From Uloborus plumipes (lineage: Eukaryota; Arthropoda; Arachnida; Araneae; Uloboridae): a stretch of DNA of 64,000 nucleotides. A program made the position numbers and the translations under genes. The notes beneath the pieces are model-generated. The model did no database searches, was not told the DNA's origin, and saw only the letters and a program-made list of their open reading frames with translations. This document shows positions 36,618 through 46,668 of this stretch, piece by piece (the stretch's first letter is position 1; each line of letters begins with the position of its first letter). Location of the stretch: the NCBI GenBank assembly GCA_038373865.1, contig JAXGGA010001595.1, positions 82,736-146,735 on the forward strand, in the 5' to 3' direction.

Positions 36618-39600
36618 AGAGAGAGAGAGAACAGTGAATAGTAATAAAAGGAAATTGACATATTTACAGTAGCATGTGACTGGACTACAAATAGCTATTT
36701 TAAAGTTATAAAAAAAGCACGGTGAACAAAAATAAAGAGAAATGTACACATTTACAATTACGTTGCAAAAATGCACTGGGCAATCCAAAGGTAGACCATC
36801 AATCGCTCTTCTAAATTCAAAAAAAAAAAAAAAAATCACGGTGAACAATAACAATGAAAAATTTACACATTTACAATTATGTTCCAAAAATGAACTGGAT
36901 ATTCCAAAAAAGTAAACCATCAATTGCTCCTTCAAAAAAAAGAGAGAAAAAAAAATACGGTGAACATTAATAAGGAGAAATATACATATTTAAAAAAGGA
37001 GACCATCAGTTGTTCCTTTAAATTCAAAGAAAAGAAAAAAAAAAGCACGCTGATCAACATTGAAGAAAAATTTACGTATGCACAATTACGTTGTAAAAAT
37101 GCACTAATCAATCCAAAAAAGTAGACCATCAATTGCTCCTTTTATTTAAAAAAAAAAGAAAAAAAAAAACACGGTGAACAATAAAAAAGAAAAATTTACA
37201 TATGAACAATTGACGCTGTAAAAATGCACTGATCAATCCAAAAAAGTAGACCATCAATTGCTCCCTTAAATTAAAAACAAAAAAAAGCACGGTGAACAAT
37301 AATAAAGAAAAATCTACATGTGTACAATTACGTTGTAAAAATACACTGATCAGCCAAAAAAAGTAGACCCTCAATTGCTCCCTTATATTAGAAAAAAAAA
37401 AGCACGGTGAACAATTATAAAGAAACATTGACGTATATACAATTACGTTGTAAGAATGCACTGCTCAATCAGAAAAAGTAGACCATCAAATGCTCCCTTA
37501 AATTTAAAAAGAAAAAAAAAAGCACGGTGAACAATAATAAAGAAAAATTTACATATGTGCAATTAAGTTGCAAAAATGCACTGATCAATCCAAAAAAGTA
37601 GACCGTCAATTGCTCCCTTAAATTAGAAAAAAGCACGGTGAACAATTAAAAAGAAAAAGTTACACATGTGCAATTACGTAGTAAAAATGCACTGATCAAT
37701 CCAAAACAGTAGACCGTCAATTGCTTCCTTAAACTCAAAAAAAAAAAAAAAAAGGCACGGTGAACAATAATAAAGAAAAATTTACATATGTACAATTACG
37801 TCGTAAAAATGCACTGATCAATCCAAAAAAGTAGACCGTCAATTGCTCCCTTAAATTAGAACAAAAAGCACGGTGAACAATTATAAAGAAAAATTTACAT
37901 ATATAGAATTAACGTTGTAAAAATGCACTGATCAATCCAAAAAAGTAGAGCATCAATTGCTCCCTTAAATTAGAAAAAAAAGCACGGTGAACAATTATAA
38001 AGAAAAATTTACATATATAGAATTACGTTGTAAAAATGCACTGATCAATACAAAAAAGTAGACCGTCAATTGTTCCCTTAAATTAGAAAAAAAAGCACGG
38101 TGAACAATAATAAAGAAAAGTTTACATATGTACAATTACGTTGTAAAAATGCACTGATCAGTCCAAAAAAGTAGACCGTCAATTGCTCCCTTAAATTAGA
38201 AAAAAAAGGCACGGTGAACAATAATAAAGAAAAATTTACGTATGTACAATTACGTCGTGAGAACGCACTGATCGATCCAAAAAAAGTAGAGCATCAATTG
38301 CTCCCTTACATTTAAAAAAAAAAAAAAAAAAGCACGGTGAACAATAATAAAGAAAAATTTATATTACGTTGTAAAAATGCACTGATCAATCCAAAAAAGT
38401 AGACCGTCAATTACTCCCTTAAATTAGAAAAAAAAAGCACGGTGAACAATAATAAAGAAAAATTTACATATATACAAATAAGTTGCAAAAATGCACTGAT
38501 CAATGCAAAAAAGTAGACCGTCAATTGCTCCCTTAAATTCAAAAAAAAAAGCACGGTGAACAATAATAAAGAAAGATTTACATATGTACAATTACGTCGT
38601 AAAAATGCACTGATCAATCCAAAAAAGTAGATCGTCAATTGCTCCCTTAAATTAGAAAAAAAAAGCACGGTGAACAATAATAAAGGAAAATTTACATATG
38701 TACAAATAAGTTGCAAAAATGCACTGATCAATCCAAAAAGTAGCCCGTCAATTGCTCCCTTAAATTAGAACAAAAAGCACGGTGAACAATTATAAAGAAA
38801 AATTTACGTGTATACAATTACGTTGTAAAAATGCACTGATCAATCCAAAAAAGTAGACCGTCAATTGCTCCCTTCAATTAAAAAAAAGCACGGTGAACAA
38901 TAATAAAGAAAAGTTTACATATGTACAATTACGTCGTGAGAACGCACTGATCGATCCAAAAAAGTAGAGCATCAATTGATCCCTTAACTTCAAAAAAAAA
39001 AAAAAAAGCACGGTGAACAATTCTAAAGAAAAATTTACATATGTACAATTACGTCGTAAAAATGCACAATAAAGAAATGTTTACATATGTACAATCACGT
39101 TGTAAAAATGCACTGATCAGTCCAAAAACGTAGACCATCAATTGCTCCTTTAAATTAAAAAAAAAAAAAGCACGGTGAAAATAATAAAGAAAATTTTACA
39201 TATGAACAATTACGTCGTAAAAATTCACTGATCAATCCAAAAAAGTAGACCGTCAATTGCTCCCTTAAATTAGAAAAAAAAAAAGCACGGTGAACAATAA
39301 TAAAGAAAAATTTACATATGTACAATTACGTCGTGAGAACGCACTGATCGATTCAAAAAAAAAAAAATAGAGCATCAATTGCTCCCTTAAATTAAAAAAA
39401 AAAAAAAAAAAGCACGGTGAACAATAATAAAGAAACATTTATATTGCGTTGTAAAAATGCACTAATCAATCCAAAAAAAAAGTAGACAGTCAATTTCTCC
39501 CTTAATTAAAAAAAAAAGCACGGTGAACAATAAAGGAAAATTTACATATGAATAATTACGTCGTAAAAATGCACTGATCAATCCAAAAATTAGAGCAACA

Positions 39601-40075
39601 ATTGCTCCCTTAAATTAAAAAAAAAAAAAAAACCCAGCACGTTGAAGAATAATAAAGAGAAATTTACATATATGCAATTACGTGGTAAAAATGCACTGAT
39701 TAATCCAAAAAAGTAGACCGTCAATTGCTCCCTTAAATTAGAAAAAAAAAGCACGGTGAACAATAATAAAGAAAAATTTACATATGTAGAATTACGTCGT
39801 GAGAACGCACTGATCGATCCAAAAAAAGTAGAGCATCAATTGCTCCCTTAAATTAAAAAAAAAAAAAAAAAGCACGGTGAACAATAATAAAGAAAAATTT
39901 ATATTACGTTGTAAAAAAGCACTGATCAATCCAAAAAAAGTAGACAGTCAATTTCTCCCTTAATTAAAAAAAAAAAAAGCACGGTGAACAATAAAGGAAA
40001 ATTTACATATGAACAATTACGTCGTAAAAATGCACTGATCAATCCAAAAAATTAGAGCAACAATTGCTCCCTTAA

Positions 40076-40109
<34 letters not shown>

Positions 40110-40558
40110 AACAACAGCACGTTGAAGAATAATAAAGAGAAATTTACATATATGCAATTACGTTGTAAAAATGCACTGATTAATCCAAAAAAGTAGACCG
40201 TCAATTCTGTACCTCAGAACCAGACTAACGTAAGTCCATTTTCGTCATTTTTCGGTAGAGGGGAAAAACGATTGTCGAATACATCGTTTTTCCCCTCTAC
40301 TGAAAAATGACGAAAATGGACTTACGTTAGTCTGGTTCTGAGGTACAGAATTGCTCCCTTAGTTTCAAAAAAAAAAAAAAAAGCGCGGTGAACAATAATA
40401 AAGAAAAATTTACATATGAACAATTACGTCGTAAAAATGCACTGATCAATCTAAAAAAGTAGAGCAACAATTGCTCCCTTAAATTAAAAAAAAAAAAAAA
40501 GAAGAAAGAAAAAAACAGCAAGTTGAAGAATACTAAAGAGAAATTTACATATTTTCAG
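36618..40558. repeat. Minisatellite of Helitron A1, about 34 units of about 112 bp
   Basis: Each unit reads, on the plus strand, GCACGGTGAACAATAATAAA, then an AAATTTACATATG block, CAATTACGTCGTAAAAATGC, ACTGATCAATCC, GTAGACCGTCAATTGCTCCC and TTAAATT, followed by an A-run of 6 to 30. Units differ by a few bases and in A-run length. The outermost units (from 36618) are the most diverged and the inner ones more uniform. It lies between the RepHel stop codon and the 3' hairpin. Open frames through it on the minus strand are repeat artefacts. Confidence 0.95.
40207..40348. mobile_element. 142-bp palindromic MITE inside the minisatellite (copy 1)
   Basis: Near-perfect arms of about 65 bp, starting CTGTACCTCAGAACCAGAC and ending with the complement, surround a loop of about 10 bp. 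It interrupts one repeat unit within CAATTGCTCCC, duplicating AATT (40203-40206 and 40349-40352). One arm mismatch is seen (CGGTAG versus CAGTAG). It is present at the same place in A2. Confidence 0.9.
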
Positions 40559-40609
40559 TAAATTATGAAAATGAATCATGTTTAAAATACTTCACTCTAT
40601 TTTTTACAC

Positions 40610-43600
40610 TTAGATTAATGCAAGTGGATAGACAATATTTTTGGTTTTTTGATTTGGCGTATAGATGTGCAGAGTTTTTGGAGTTCCTACCCTGGAGCAA
40701 GCCACGTACAGCTGACCATGTGAAAAACATGGCTTTTCCAAATGTATCCCGGCAACGCTCAACGACTGCCCTTGAGCTTTGTTGATAGTCATCGCGAAAG
40801 CTAGGCGCACAGGAAATTGCAGTCTTTTGAAGGTGAAGGGCAAATCAGTAGGAACCATAGGAATGCGCGGAATCAGCACATCTTCTCCCTTACATTTTCC
40901 ATTGATTATCGTTGCTTCAATCACGTTTGGCATCAGTTTTTTTACGGAAAGCCTGGTCCCGTTGCACAACTTTGGTGTGTTGAGATTCCGTAGGAGCAAT
41001 ATCGGTGAACCAATTTTCAGTTTGAGTTTGTGCGGTGGAACTCCAGGAGGTTCTAAGGAGTTGAGAAATTCCACTGGATAATTTACAGCTTGATCCTCTT
41101 CGATGACTGTATCGATGGATTTGTACTCTGTAACTGCACCAGGAATTTTCAACAGAATAATACTATTGATTCGATTGACGTCATCATTCTTTGGCGCTAA
41201 GATTGCGCGTTCGCAAAGCCAATCGTGATTCCTGAAATTGTTTACAATGTTCGGGAAGACGTTCTTCTCAAGATCTTCTATTGATGATTGAAGTTGACAG
41301 AAGTTGAGCGGGAAAGATATCTCATGTGTTGTAGGATCTACCGGAAGTTTGCCATCGCCCATGGCCAAAAGTTGTTTCGCAAATGTTGCTGCAAAATCAT
41401 CTTTAAGTAAATGGACACGCATATTGGTCGACAGTGTGATTTTCTTCACGTGTCTCCAGAGAGCTGAATTTTTTAGGCATGCCGCCAGTTCGTCTGCTGG
41501 TGTTGCTTTTGGCATAACGGGTAAAGTTTGACGGAAATCGCCGGCGAGAAGTATCACAGTTCCACCCATCGGACGCTGATTGTTTCGGAAATCTCGCAAT
41601 GTACGGTCAAGAGCCTCAAGTCCTTTTTTATGCGCCATGGTGCATTCATCCCAGATGATAAGTTTGCACGTTTTCAGCACAGTTGCCATTCCAGATGTTT
41701 TCCCAATATTGCAAAGGGGATGTTCAGCTAAATTTAAATTCAACGGCAGCTTAAGGGCCGAATGCGCCGTTCGACCTCCGTCGAGAAGAGTTGCAGCAAT
41801 CCCTGAAGACGCCAAAGCCAGAGCAATATCATTCTTCATTCGGATCTCAGCGAGTATCAAATTGAGTAAAAATGTCTTCCCTGTTCCTCCTGGTGCATCA
41901 AGAAAGAGAAGTCCACCGTTTCCATTTTGCACATGCTCCATAATTGAGAGGTACGCGAGTCGCTGATCATTTGTCAGAAGCTTCTTTTGGGTCTCTACAT
42001 AAATTTTTAAGGCATTAACGTCGTACTGCTTTTCTCGCAATACGTCAATATCCATAACATCGGTTCTGGTACGTCTTGGTGAAATAAGTCCAAGTTGGTT
42101 TAGGTGTTTCTTGCTAATGGACACGCACATATCTTCAAGTGATATAAGTGCTTCATTGAAAATGTCTTCCGTATACTGAATACCCAGGCTGGGGTTGGCT
42201 CTTCGCGCTAGAAGCAGTATATCTTCACTCATACTCTCTTTGTGTTTATTCCACAGATCTTTCGGATCAGAAGGGGCACAGGTGGTCAAGATAATTGCAA
42301 AGAGATTTCGAATTTGGTACGCACGCCTTGTCTCAGAAGCTTCTGCCAACGCATCGTCCCAATGGTGATCATTTTCAAGCATCCCAAGTTTCAAACAAAC
42401 TTCTCTGTATGTTAGGTGTTCTTGACCGTCGATAGTTTTGATTGCTTGAAACGATGTTGGTCCTCTGATTACGTGGAGCAACATTCTTAAATAGTAACAT
42501 TCACCTTGATTCGGATGAACGGTGTACACTCGGCCCAACGTGTCAGTACAAAATATTCCTGGCACCGAAGTATGTCTGGAGCCTCGTTTTCTTCTACAAA
42601 ACGTTTTAGTTGATTGGTTCCAAGTGTAATACTGCGGGACTTCGTGATAAAGCAATGTTTTAGCGAATTCGTCAGTTGAACACAGTTTGAAAAAAGCTGT
42701 CAATGTTGTATTTGGTGGATCTATTGCCCTCTGGACGGCATTCTCTTTCGTAAAATAGACTCGTTGGCCGTTTTCTAAGTGAACACTGAGATGCATAACA
42801 GCAGGAAACCTTTCATGAATGTCGAAACCAAGAATTCTCCAAACAGCTTCGTTGCTGCTGATGTAACGTCCCATTTGAAATTGGTCAACTTCATTGACTG
42901 GTGCATTTGGATTTGCAAGGCCGAAAACTGCCATATCACTACCTTTATTCACGTATTTACATATGTATTTAATTGACTTCACTGAATTGCAGGATTCTAG
43001 GTTGATGTGCGCATTGAATGCTTTTGAAAGCAGAGGGGAGTAAGGCACAATCCATCTGTTATCAATTTCAGTCTCAACCTTATTTACTTTGATAGTTGTT
43101 ATATATCCTCCGTCACCTGGTTTTCGTCGTCTGTACAGCGGATAACCATCGCCACCAGTTTGTGTTTCTTTCAATAGCTGACGTGGATAATTCTTTGTAC
43201 AGATGCCGTCTTTCATGCATGGCGAATGCGGGTTGTGTAGCCCACATGGCCCATGGATCATATTCTTCTTGACGATTTCAAATAGCTCAGGATCTTCTTC
43301 TGGGTTTGGTAGTTCAGCACTAATAAAATCGTCGATTTGAGTTGGCACAATTTTTTCAACCAACCAAACCAAGACATGCGCATGTGGCAAGCCTCTCTTC
43401 TGCCACTCAACCGAATACATCCAGCAGCGAGTTTCTCCGTATATATGATTTTTTGTGATGAGATTCATAAATCGGATCAATTTTTGCTTGAATACTCTCG
43501 CAATGATATCATGTCGATGACACGGTTGCTGGCCAGGCAGAAGCAAGTCCTTGATCTCCTCCCAAGACGGGTTGCATGTGAACGTTACGAACAGATCTGG

Positions 43601-45397
43601 GCGTCCATATTTGCGAACATATGTCAGAGCATCCTGAGCATATTCGTGCATGTGTCTTGGACTTCCAGTATACGTTGCCGGAAGTATAACAGGTTGTCCA
43701 ATATCAGCAACATTTTTTTCATTCGCGATTGTATCTCGCAAATGAATATATTCTTCGGCTCGAAGCTTCGATTGGTTGAAGCGAATGTAGTCCAGTCGTT
43801 CACTTTCAACTTTAGCGTACATATCAACGATGAATTGTTGAAAAAGTTGACGGCATTTCAGGAGATGATTTGATTGCTGGGCACGAATCATGATGCGGTA
43901 TGCATAAAAATCCATGCAACTAACTTTTTTCGTTGTGGTAGCACCTGTAGTGGGACTGGTTTGATACACTTCAAAGTGGTATCCGTCTTCTCCTCGCGGA
44001 AACAATATCGGATATTGAAGTGCATCGTACGATCGGTGCGTTTCAGAGACTCGCTGCTTCGTTTGATCTCGCTTGCAAATAACAATATCTCGGCGTGAAA
44101 TCTCCGTTCCGACAATTACAGCTGCCACTTCAGGTGCCATTGGAGCATTAAACCGTCTTTCATGCTCGTTGGGCGGCGCTTTGTCTGCTCTAATAATGAC
44201 TTTGAAGTTGTCAGATGGTGCATCATCCAATGCGGATTTGAAGTCTCTGATCAAGCGGTTGTGCTCATGGAATAATGATCGCAAATCAGCAATGATATTG
44301 CGATCTGTTGCTACACTTAATGCACAGCGTTGATCAATTTCAGTCTCCACATTGTCCATGAAATAAATTTGTAAGAATTTCGGACTCTCCTCTGGTACTG
44401 GAAGAAGAGAACCGATCTGATGATACACTTGTCCCTGTACCTTGAATGTGGGTACAAAATGATTATATCTGACAATATTTGTTGCTCCAAATGACGTCAT
44501 TTGAAAGCTTGAGTTGTACTTCCGAATGTGTTGCAGAAAGTGTTTGGACTCTCGTGTAATACCAGTCGCGTAGGTTAAAAGTGGTTCTGGTGGTTCAGCA
44601 AGAGGTGGCAAATTTACTTTGCCGTTGGAGCAACACATGCCAGGAGCTTCGTTTGGAAATTTCAAAGCGTTACAATGCATGCACTGTGTGGACATTGAGC
44701 CAATAACAACATCGCTATGCATTTTATAATCAAAGTCATTTTCATAATTGAATGCCGCTTTGTTGAGATCTTTTCTCGTTCTTGATCGCGTCTGCCGTGA
44801 GCGTTCAGTTTCACGTCGTGAGTACAGTTCTGCTGGTGATGCAGCAGCTCTTGAAGTAGAAACTCGCATTCTCAGGTCTTCAAGCCTTGCGTTTCTCTCT
44901 TCAGCTGTTTCGGTGACTTTTGAAGTAGAAGCTCGCATTCGCTTGTCTTCAAGTCTTGCTTCTCTCTCTTCGGACGTTTCAATAACTCTTGAAGTAGAGG
45001 CTCGCATTCTCAGGTCTTCAAGTCTTGCGTCTCTCTCTTCATCTGTTTCAGTGGCTCTTGAAGTAGAAGCTCGCATTCGCATGTCTTCAAGCCTTGCGTC
45101 TCTCTCTTCAGATGTTTCAGTGGCTCTTGAAGTAGAGGCTCGCATTCGCATGTCTTCAAGTCTTGCGTCTCTCTCTTCAGATGTTTCAGTGGCTCTTGAA
45201 GTAGAGGCTCGCATTCGCATGTCTTCAAGCCTTGCGTCTCTCTCTTCAGATGTTTCAGTAGCTCTTGCAGTAGAAGTTCGCATACGCTTAGTTTCAAGAC
45301 GTGCCTCTCTCTTTTCAAATGTTTCATCAGCTCTGCTCGCAGAGACTTGAGTTGCTTTTCTAGTAGATCTACCTATGCTTGCTTTCTTACGCGGCAT
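40610..45397 (-). CDS. Helitron RepHel: HUH (Y2) rolling-circle nuclease fused to Pif1-family helicase, copy 1
   Basis: A 1595-residue intact protein that would nick, unwind and join Helitron ends during rolling-circle transposition in the nucleus. The N-terminus carries eight 23-residue repeats (about 18-201, unit like ASTSRATETSEERDARLEDM). A CMHC...CC metal-binding motif follows (C239, C242, C255, C256). The Helitron-like N domain leads into the Rep nuclease: motif 1 FVTFTCNPSW (about 600), HUH motif GLPHAHV (H672 and H674) and the two-tyrosine motif YICKY (Y811 and Y815). The helicase has Walker A PGGTGKT (from 1169), Walker B IIWDEC (D1250, E1251), GDFRQTLPV, and TINKAQGQS (from 1537) with YVACSR. 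Nothing catalytic is missing. There is no apurinic endonuclease domain, so this is a canonical Helitron rather than a Helentron. Confidence 0.95.
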   Translation of the reverse strand: MPRKKASIGRSTRKATQVSASRADETFEKREARLETKRMRTSTARATETSEERDARLEDMRMRASTSRATETSEERDARLEDMRMRASTSRATETSEERDARLEDMRMRASTSRATETDEERDARLEDLRMRASTSRVIETSEEREARLEDKRMRASTSKVTETAEERNARLEDLRMRVSTSRAAASPAELYSRRETERSRQTRSRTRKDLNKAAFNYENDFDYKMHSDVVIGSMSTQCMHCNALKFPNEAPGMCCSNGKVNLPPLAEPPEPLLTYATGITRESKHFLQHIRKYNSSFQMTSFGATNIVRYNHFVPTFKVQGQVYHQIGSLLPVPEESPKFLQIYFMDNVETEIDQRCALSVATDRNIIADLRSLFHEHNRLIRDFKSALDDAPSDNFKVIIRADKAPPNEHERRFNAPMAPEVAAVIVGTEISRRDIVICKRDQTKQRVSETHRSYDALQYPILFPRGEDGYHFEVYQTSPTTGATTTKKVSCMDFYAYRIMIRAQQSNHLLKCRQLFQQFIVDMYAKVESERLDYIRFNQSKLRAEEYIHLRDTIANEKNVADIGQPVILPATYTGSPRHMHEYAQDALTYVRKYGRPDLFVTFTCNPSWEEIKDLLLPGQQPCHRHDIIARVFKQKLIRFMNLITKNHIYGETRCWMYSVEWQKRGLPHAHVLVWLVEKIVPTQIDDFISAELPNPEEDPELFEIVKKNMIHGPCGLHNPHSPCMKDGICTKNYPRQLLKETQTGGDGYPLYRRRKPGDGGYITTIKVNKVETEIDNRWIVPYSPLLSKAFNAHINLESCNSVKSIKYICKYVNKGSDMAVFGLANPNAPVNEVDQFQMGRYISSNEAVWRILGFDIHERFPAVMHLSVHLENGQRVYFTKENAVQRAIDPPNTTLTAFFKLCSTDEFAKTLLYHEVPQYYTWNQSTKTFCRRKRGSRHTSVPGIFCTDTLGRVYTVHPNQGECYYLRMLLHVIRGPTSFQAIKTIDGQEHLTYREVCLKLGMLENDHHWDDALAEASETRRAYQIRNLFAIILTTCAPSDPKDLWNKHKESMSEDILLLARRANPSLGIQYTEDIFNEALISLEDMCVSISKKHLNQLGLISPRRTRTDVMDIDVLREKQYDVNALKIYVETQKKLLTNDQRLAYLSIMEHVQNGNGGLLFLDAPGGTGKTFLLNLILAEIRMKNDIALALASSGIAATLLDGGRTAHSALKLPLNLNLAEHPLCNIGKTSGMATVLKTCKLIIWDECTMAHKKGLEALDRTLRDFRNNQRPMGGTVILLAGDFRQTLPVMPKATPADELAACLKNSALWRHVKKITLSTNMRVHLLKDDFAATFAKQLLAMGDGKLPVDPTTHEISFPLNFCQLQSSIEDLEKNVFPNIVNNFRNHDWLCERAILAPKNDDVNRINSIILLKIPGAVTEYKSIDTVIEEDQAVNYPVEFLNSLEPPGVPPHKLKLKIGSPILLLRNLNTPKLCNGTRLSVKKLMPNVIEATIINGKCKGEDVLIPRIPMVPTDLPFTFKRLQFPVRLAFAMTINKAQGQSLSVAGIHLEKPCFSHGQLYVACSRVGTPKTLHIYTPNQKTKNIVYPLALI

Positions 45398-46668
45398 TTC
45401 GAATAGTTTATTACTTTAGAATGCCAGTTAAGATGTCAATAGTTACATGGGATAGAAAGGGCATTTGCTTACGAATAAAAAATAAGAGCTATTAACATAC
45501 AGGACATAAATTTAATTCTTCCATATCATCATTATTATAGTAAACATAATAACGAAGCGCAACCGTTTGAAAATTAAGTAACAACATATCTAATGCGAAG
45601 AAATGAGTTCCATAAATTTTGCACGTGTGGCACAATTTGAGAAAGTACGAATATATTATTGGCAAGGCTGAAAACAATTTTAATAACCTATTTGGTGCTC
45701 AATACCCACCATTCCGTACGTCGTTAATAATTTTTAACATTGCGGTTAATGACAAATATTACGGACATGAAAAAGCAAACACCTTAAAAAATATGGTAGC
45801 ATTTGAATACTGTCATGCAATAATGTTTGTCTGAGAAGGAAACATATTTAAGCAGATATTTATCATTCACAAATAATTTTTTCTACTCTCGAAAACAAAA
45901 ATAGTTGCGTAGCAACGCGCCTTGGAAAATTTCAATTGTTGAAGGTTCTTGGCGCTATTTAAAAAGTCGCCAATTTGGTAGCTAATTTGGGATACCTTGG
46001 ATCGAACTATTGATTGGATGTTTGGCGAGAAAATATAGTAACATACTTTGATTGAAAACAGCAATATGTATAAAGAACAAAATAGTGTTCGTCCGGAAAA
46101 TAATGCATGACATCTAAGACTCTACAAATCTAAAGGAGTTCCGAAATATGAAACTGAATCTCATTTGTTTAAAAAAAAATTAATCTGTTAATCAAATACC
46201 TTTTTTATCCTTTATACTTGAGATAGTTATTGGGAAAATTAAAAAAAAAGATTAATCTGTTAATCAAATACCTTTTTTATCCTTTATACTTGAGATAGTT
46301 ATTGGGAAAACTTCCATTATTGAGGGCTCTTGGCGCGATTCAAAAGATCGCCAAATTTACGGTAGCAAGCAATTCCAACTATCTGCCAGAGAGTTGAGTT
46401 GATACACTAAATACTCGATTGGATTGATGAAAGCCTTCGAAAATGGCGTTTTAAATTGAAATTACAGAGACAGAATCAGGTCTAAAATTGAGATAAAAAA
46501 ATAACTACTCATCGGATTTTGTTGAAACTGGTCTCTAAACCTTCCCAGTACCAAAAGGAACAAACGGTGAAAATTTCAGGCAAATCTCCCGGGTGGTTTC
46601 TGAGATCTTAGGGAACACACATATATACATATATACACATTTACCAACATTCATTTTTATATATATAG
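45398..46668 (-). promoter_or_regulatory. 5' leader of Helitron A1
   Basis: About 1.27 kb between the element's 5' end and the RepHel ATG. It should hold the promoter, but no clear TATA box was picked out. It contains a 60-bp direct duplication (46179-46238 and 46251-46310, 'attaatctgttaatcaaatacc...attgggaaaa'). No other gene is visible. Confidence 0.45.

Larger units (their letters stand above)
36239..46668 (-). mobile_element. Autonomous Helitron A, copy 1 (10.4 kb)
   Basis: On the minus strand it runs from CTATATATATAAAAATG (46668; the leading T of the usual TC is missing) to a hairpin GGCAGA-acaacg-TCTGCC (36251-36268), then GGGTTCTGCTAG. T follows the CTAG, as at a normal Helitron 3' junction. 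In order it contains about 1.3 kb of leader with a 60-bp direct duplication (46179-46238 and 46251-46310), the RepHel gene, a minisatellite of about 34 units and the 3' hairpin. It is nearly identical to copy 2. Differences seen are poly-A lengths, a C/A near 37707 and G/A at 45559. With intact protein and 3' end it may be active. Confidence 0.9.

Noticed and set aside
36609..40521. Minus-strand open frames of 60-110 codons rich in Phe/Leu (units like REQLMVYFFGLISAFLQRN), suggesting a membrane protein
   Set aside because: They are read-through of the minisatellite, repeat every 112 bp or so, and their Phe runs come from the A-runs. They break wherever an A-run changes length.
36618..40558. 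CRISPR-like pattern of regular repeats
   Set aside because: The whole unit is repeated, with no unique spacers. The DNA is eukaryotic, and the array lies inside a Helitron.
40779..45350. Plus-strand open frames of 65-200 codons opposite RepHel (and the same at 52678-57249)
   Set aside because: They are antisense shadows of the long RepHel frame, and they mirror its 69-bp coding repeats.
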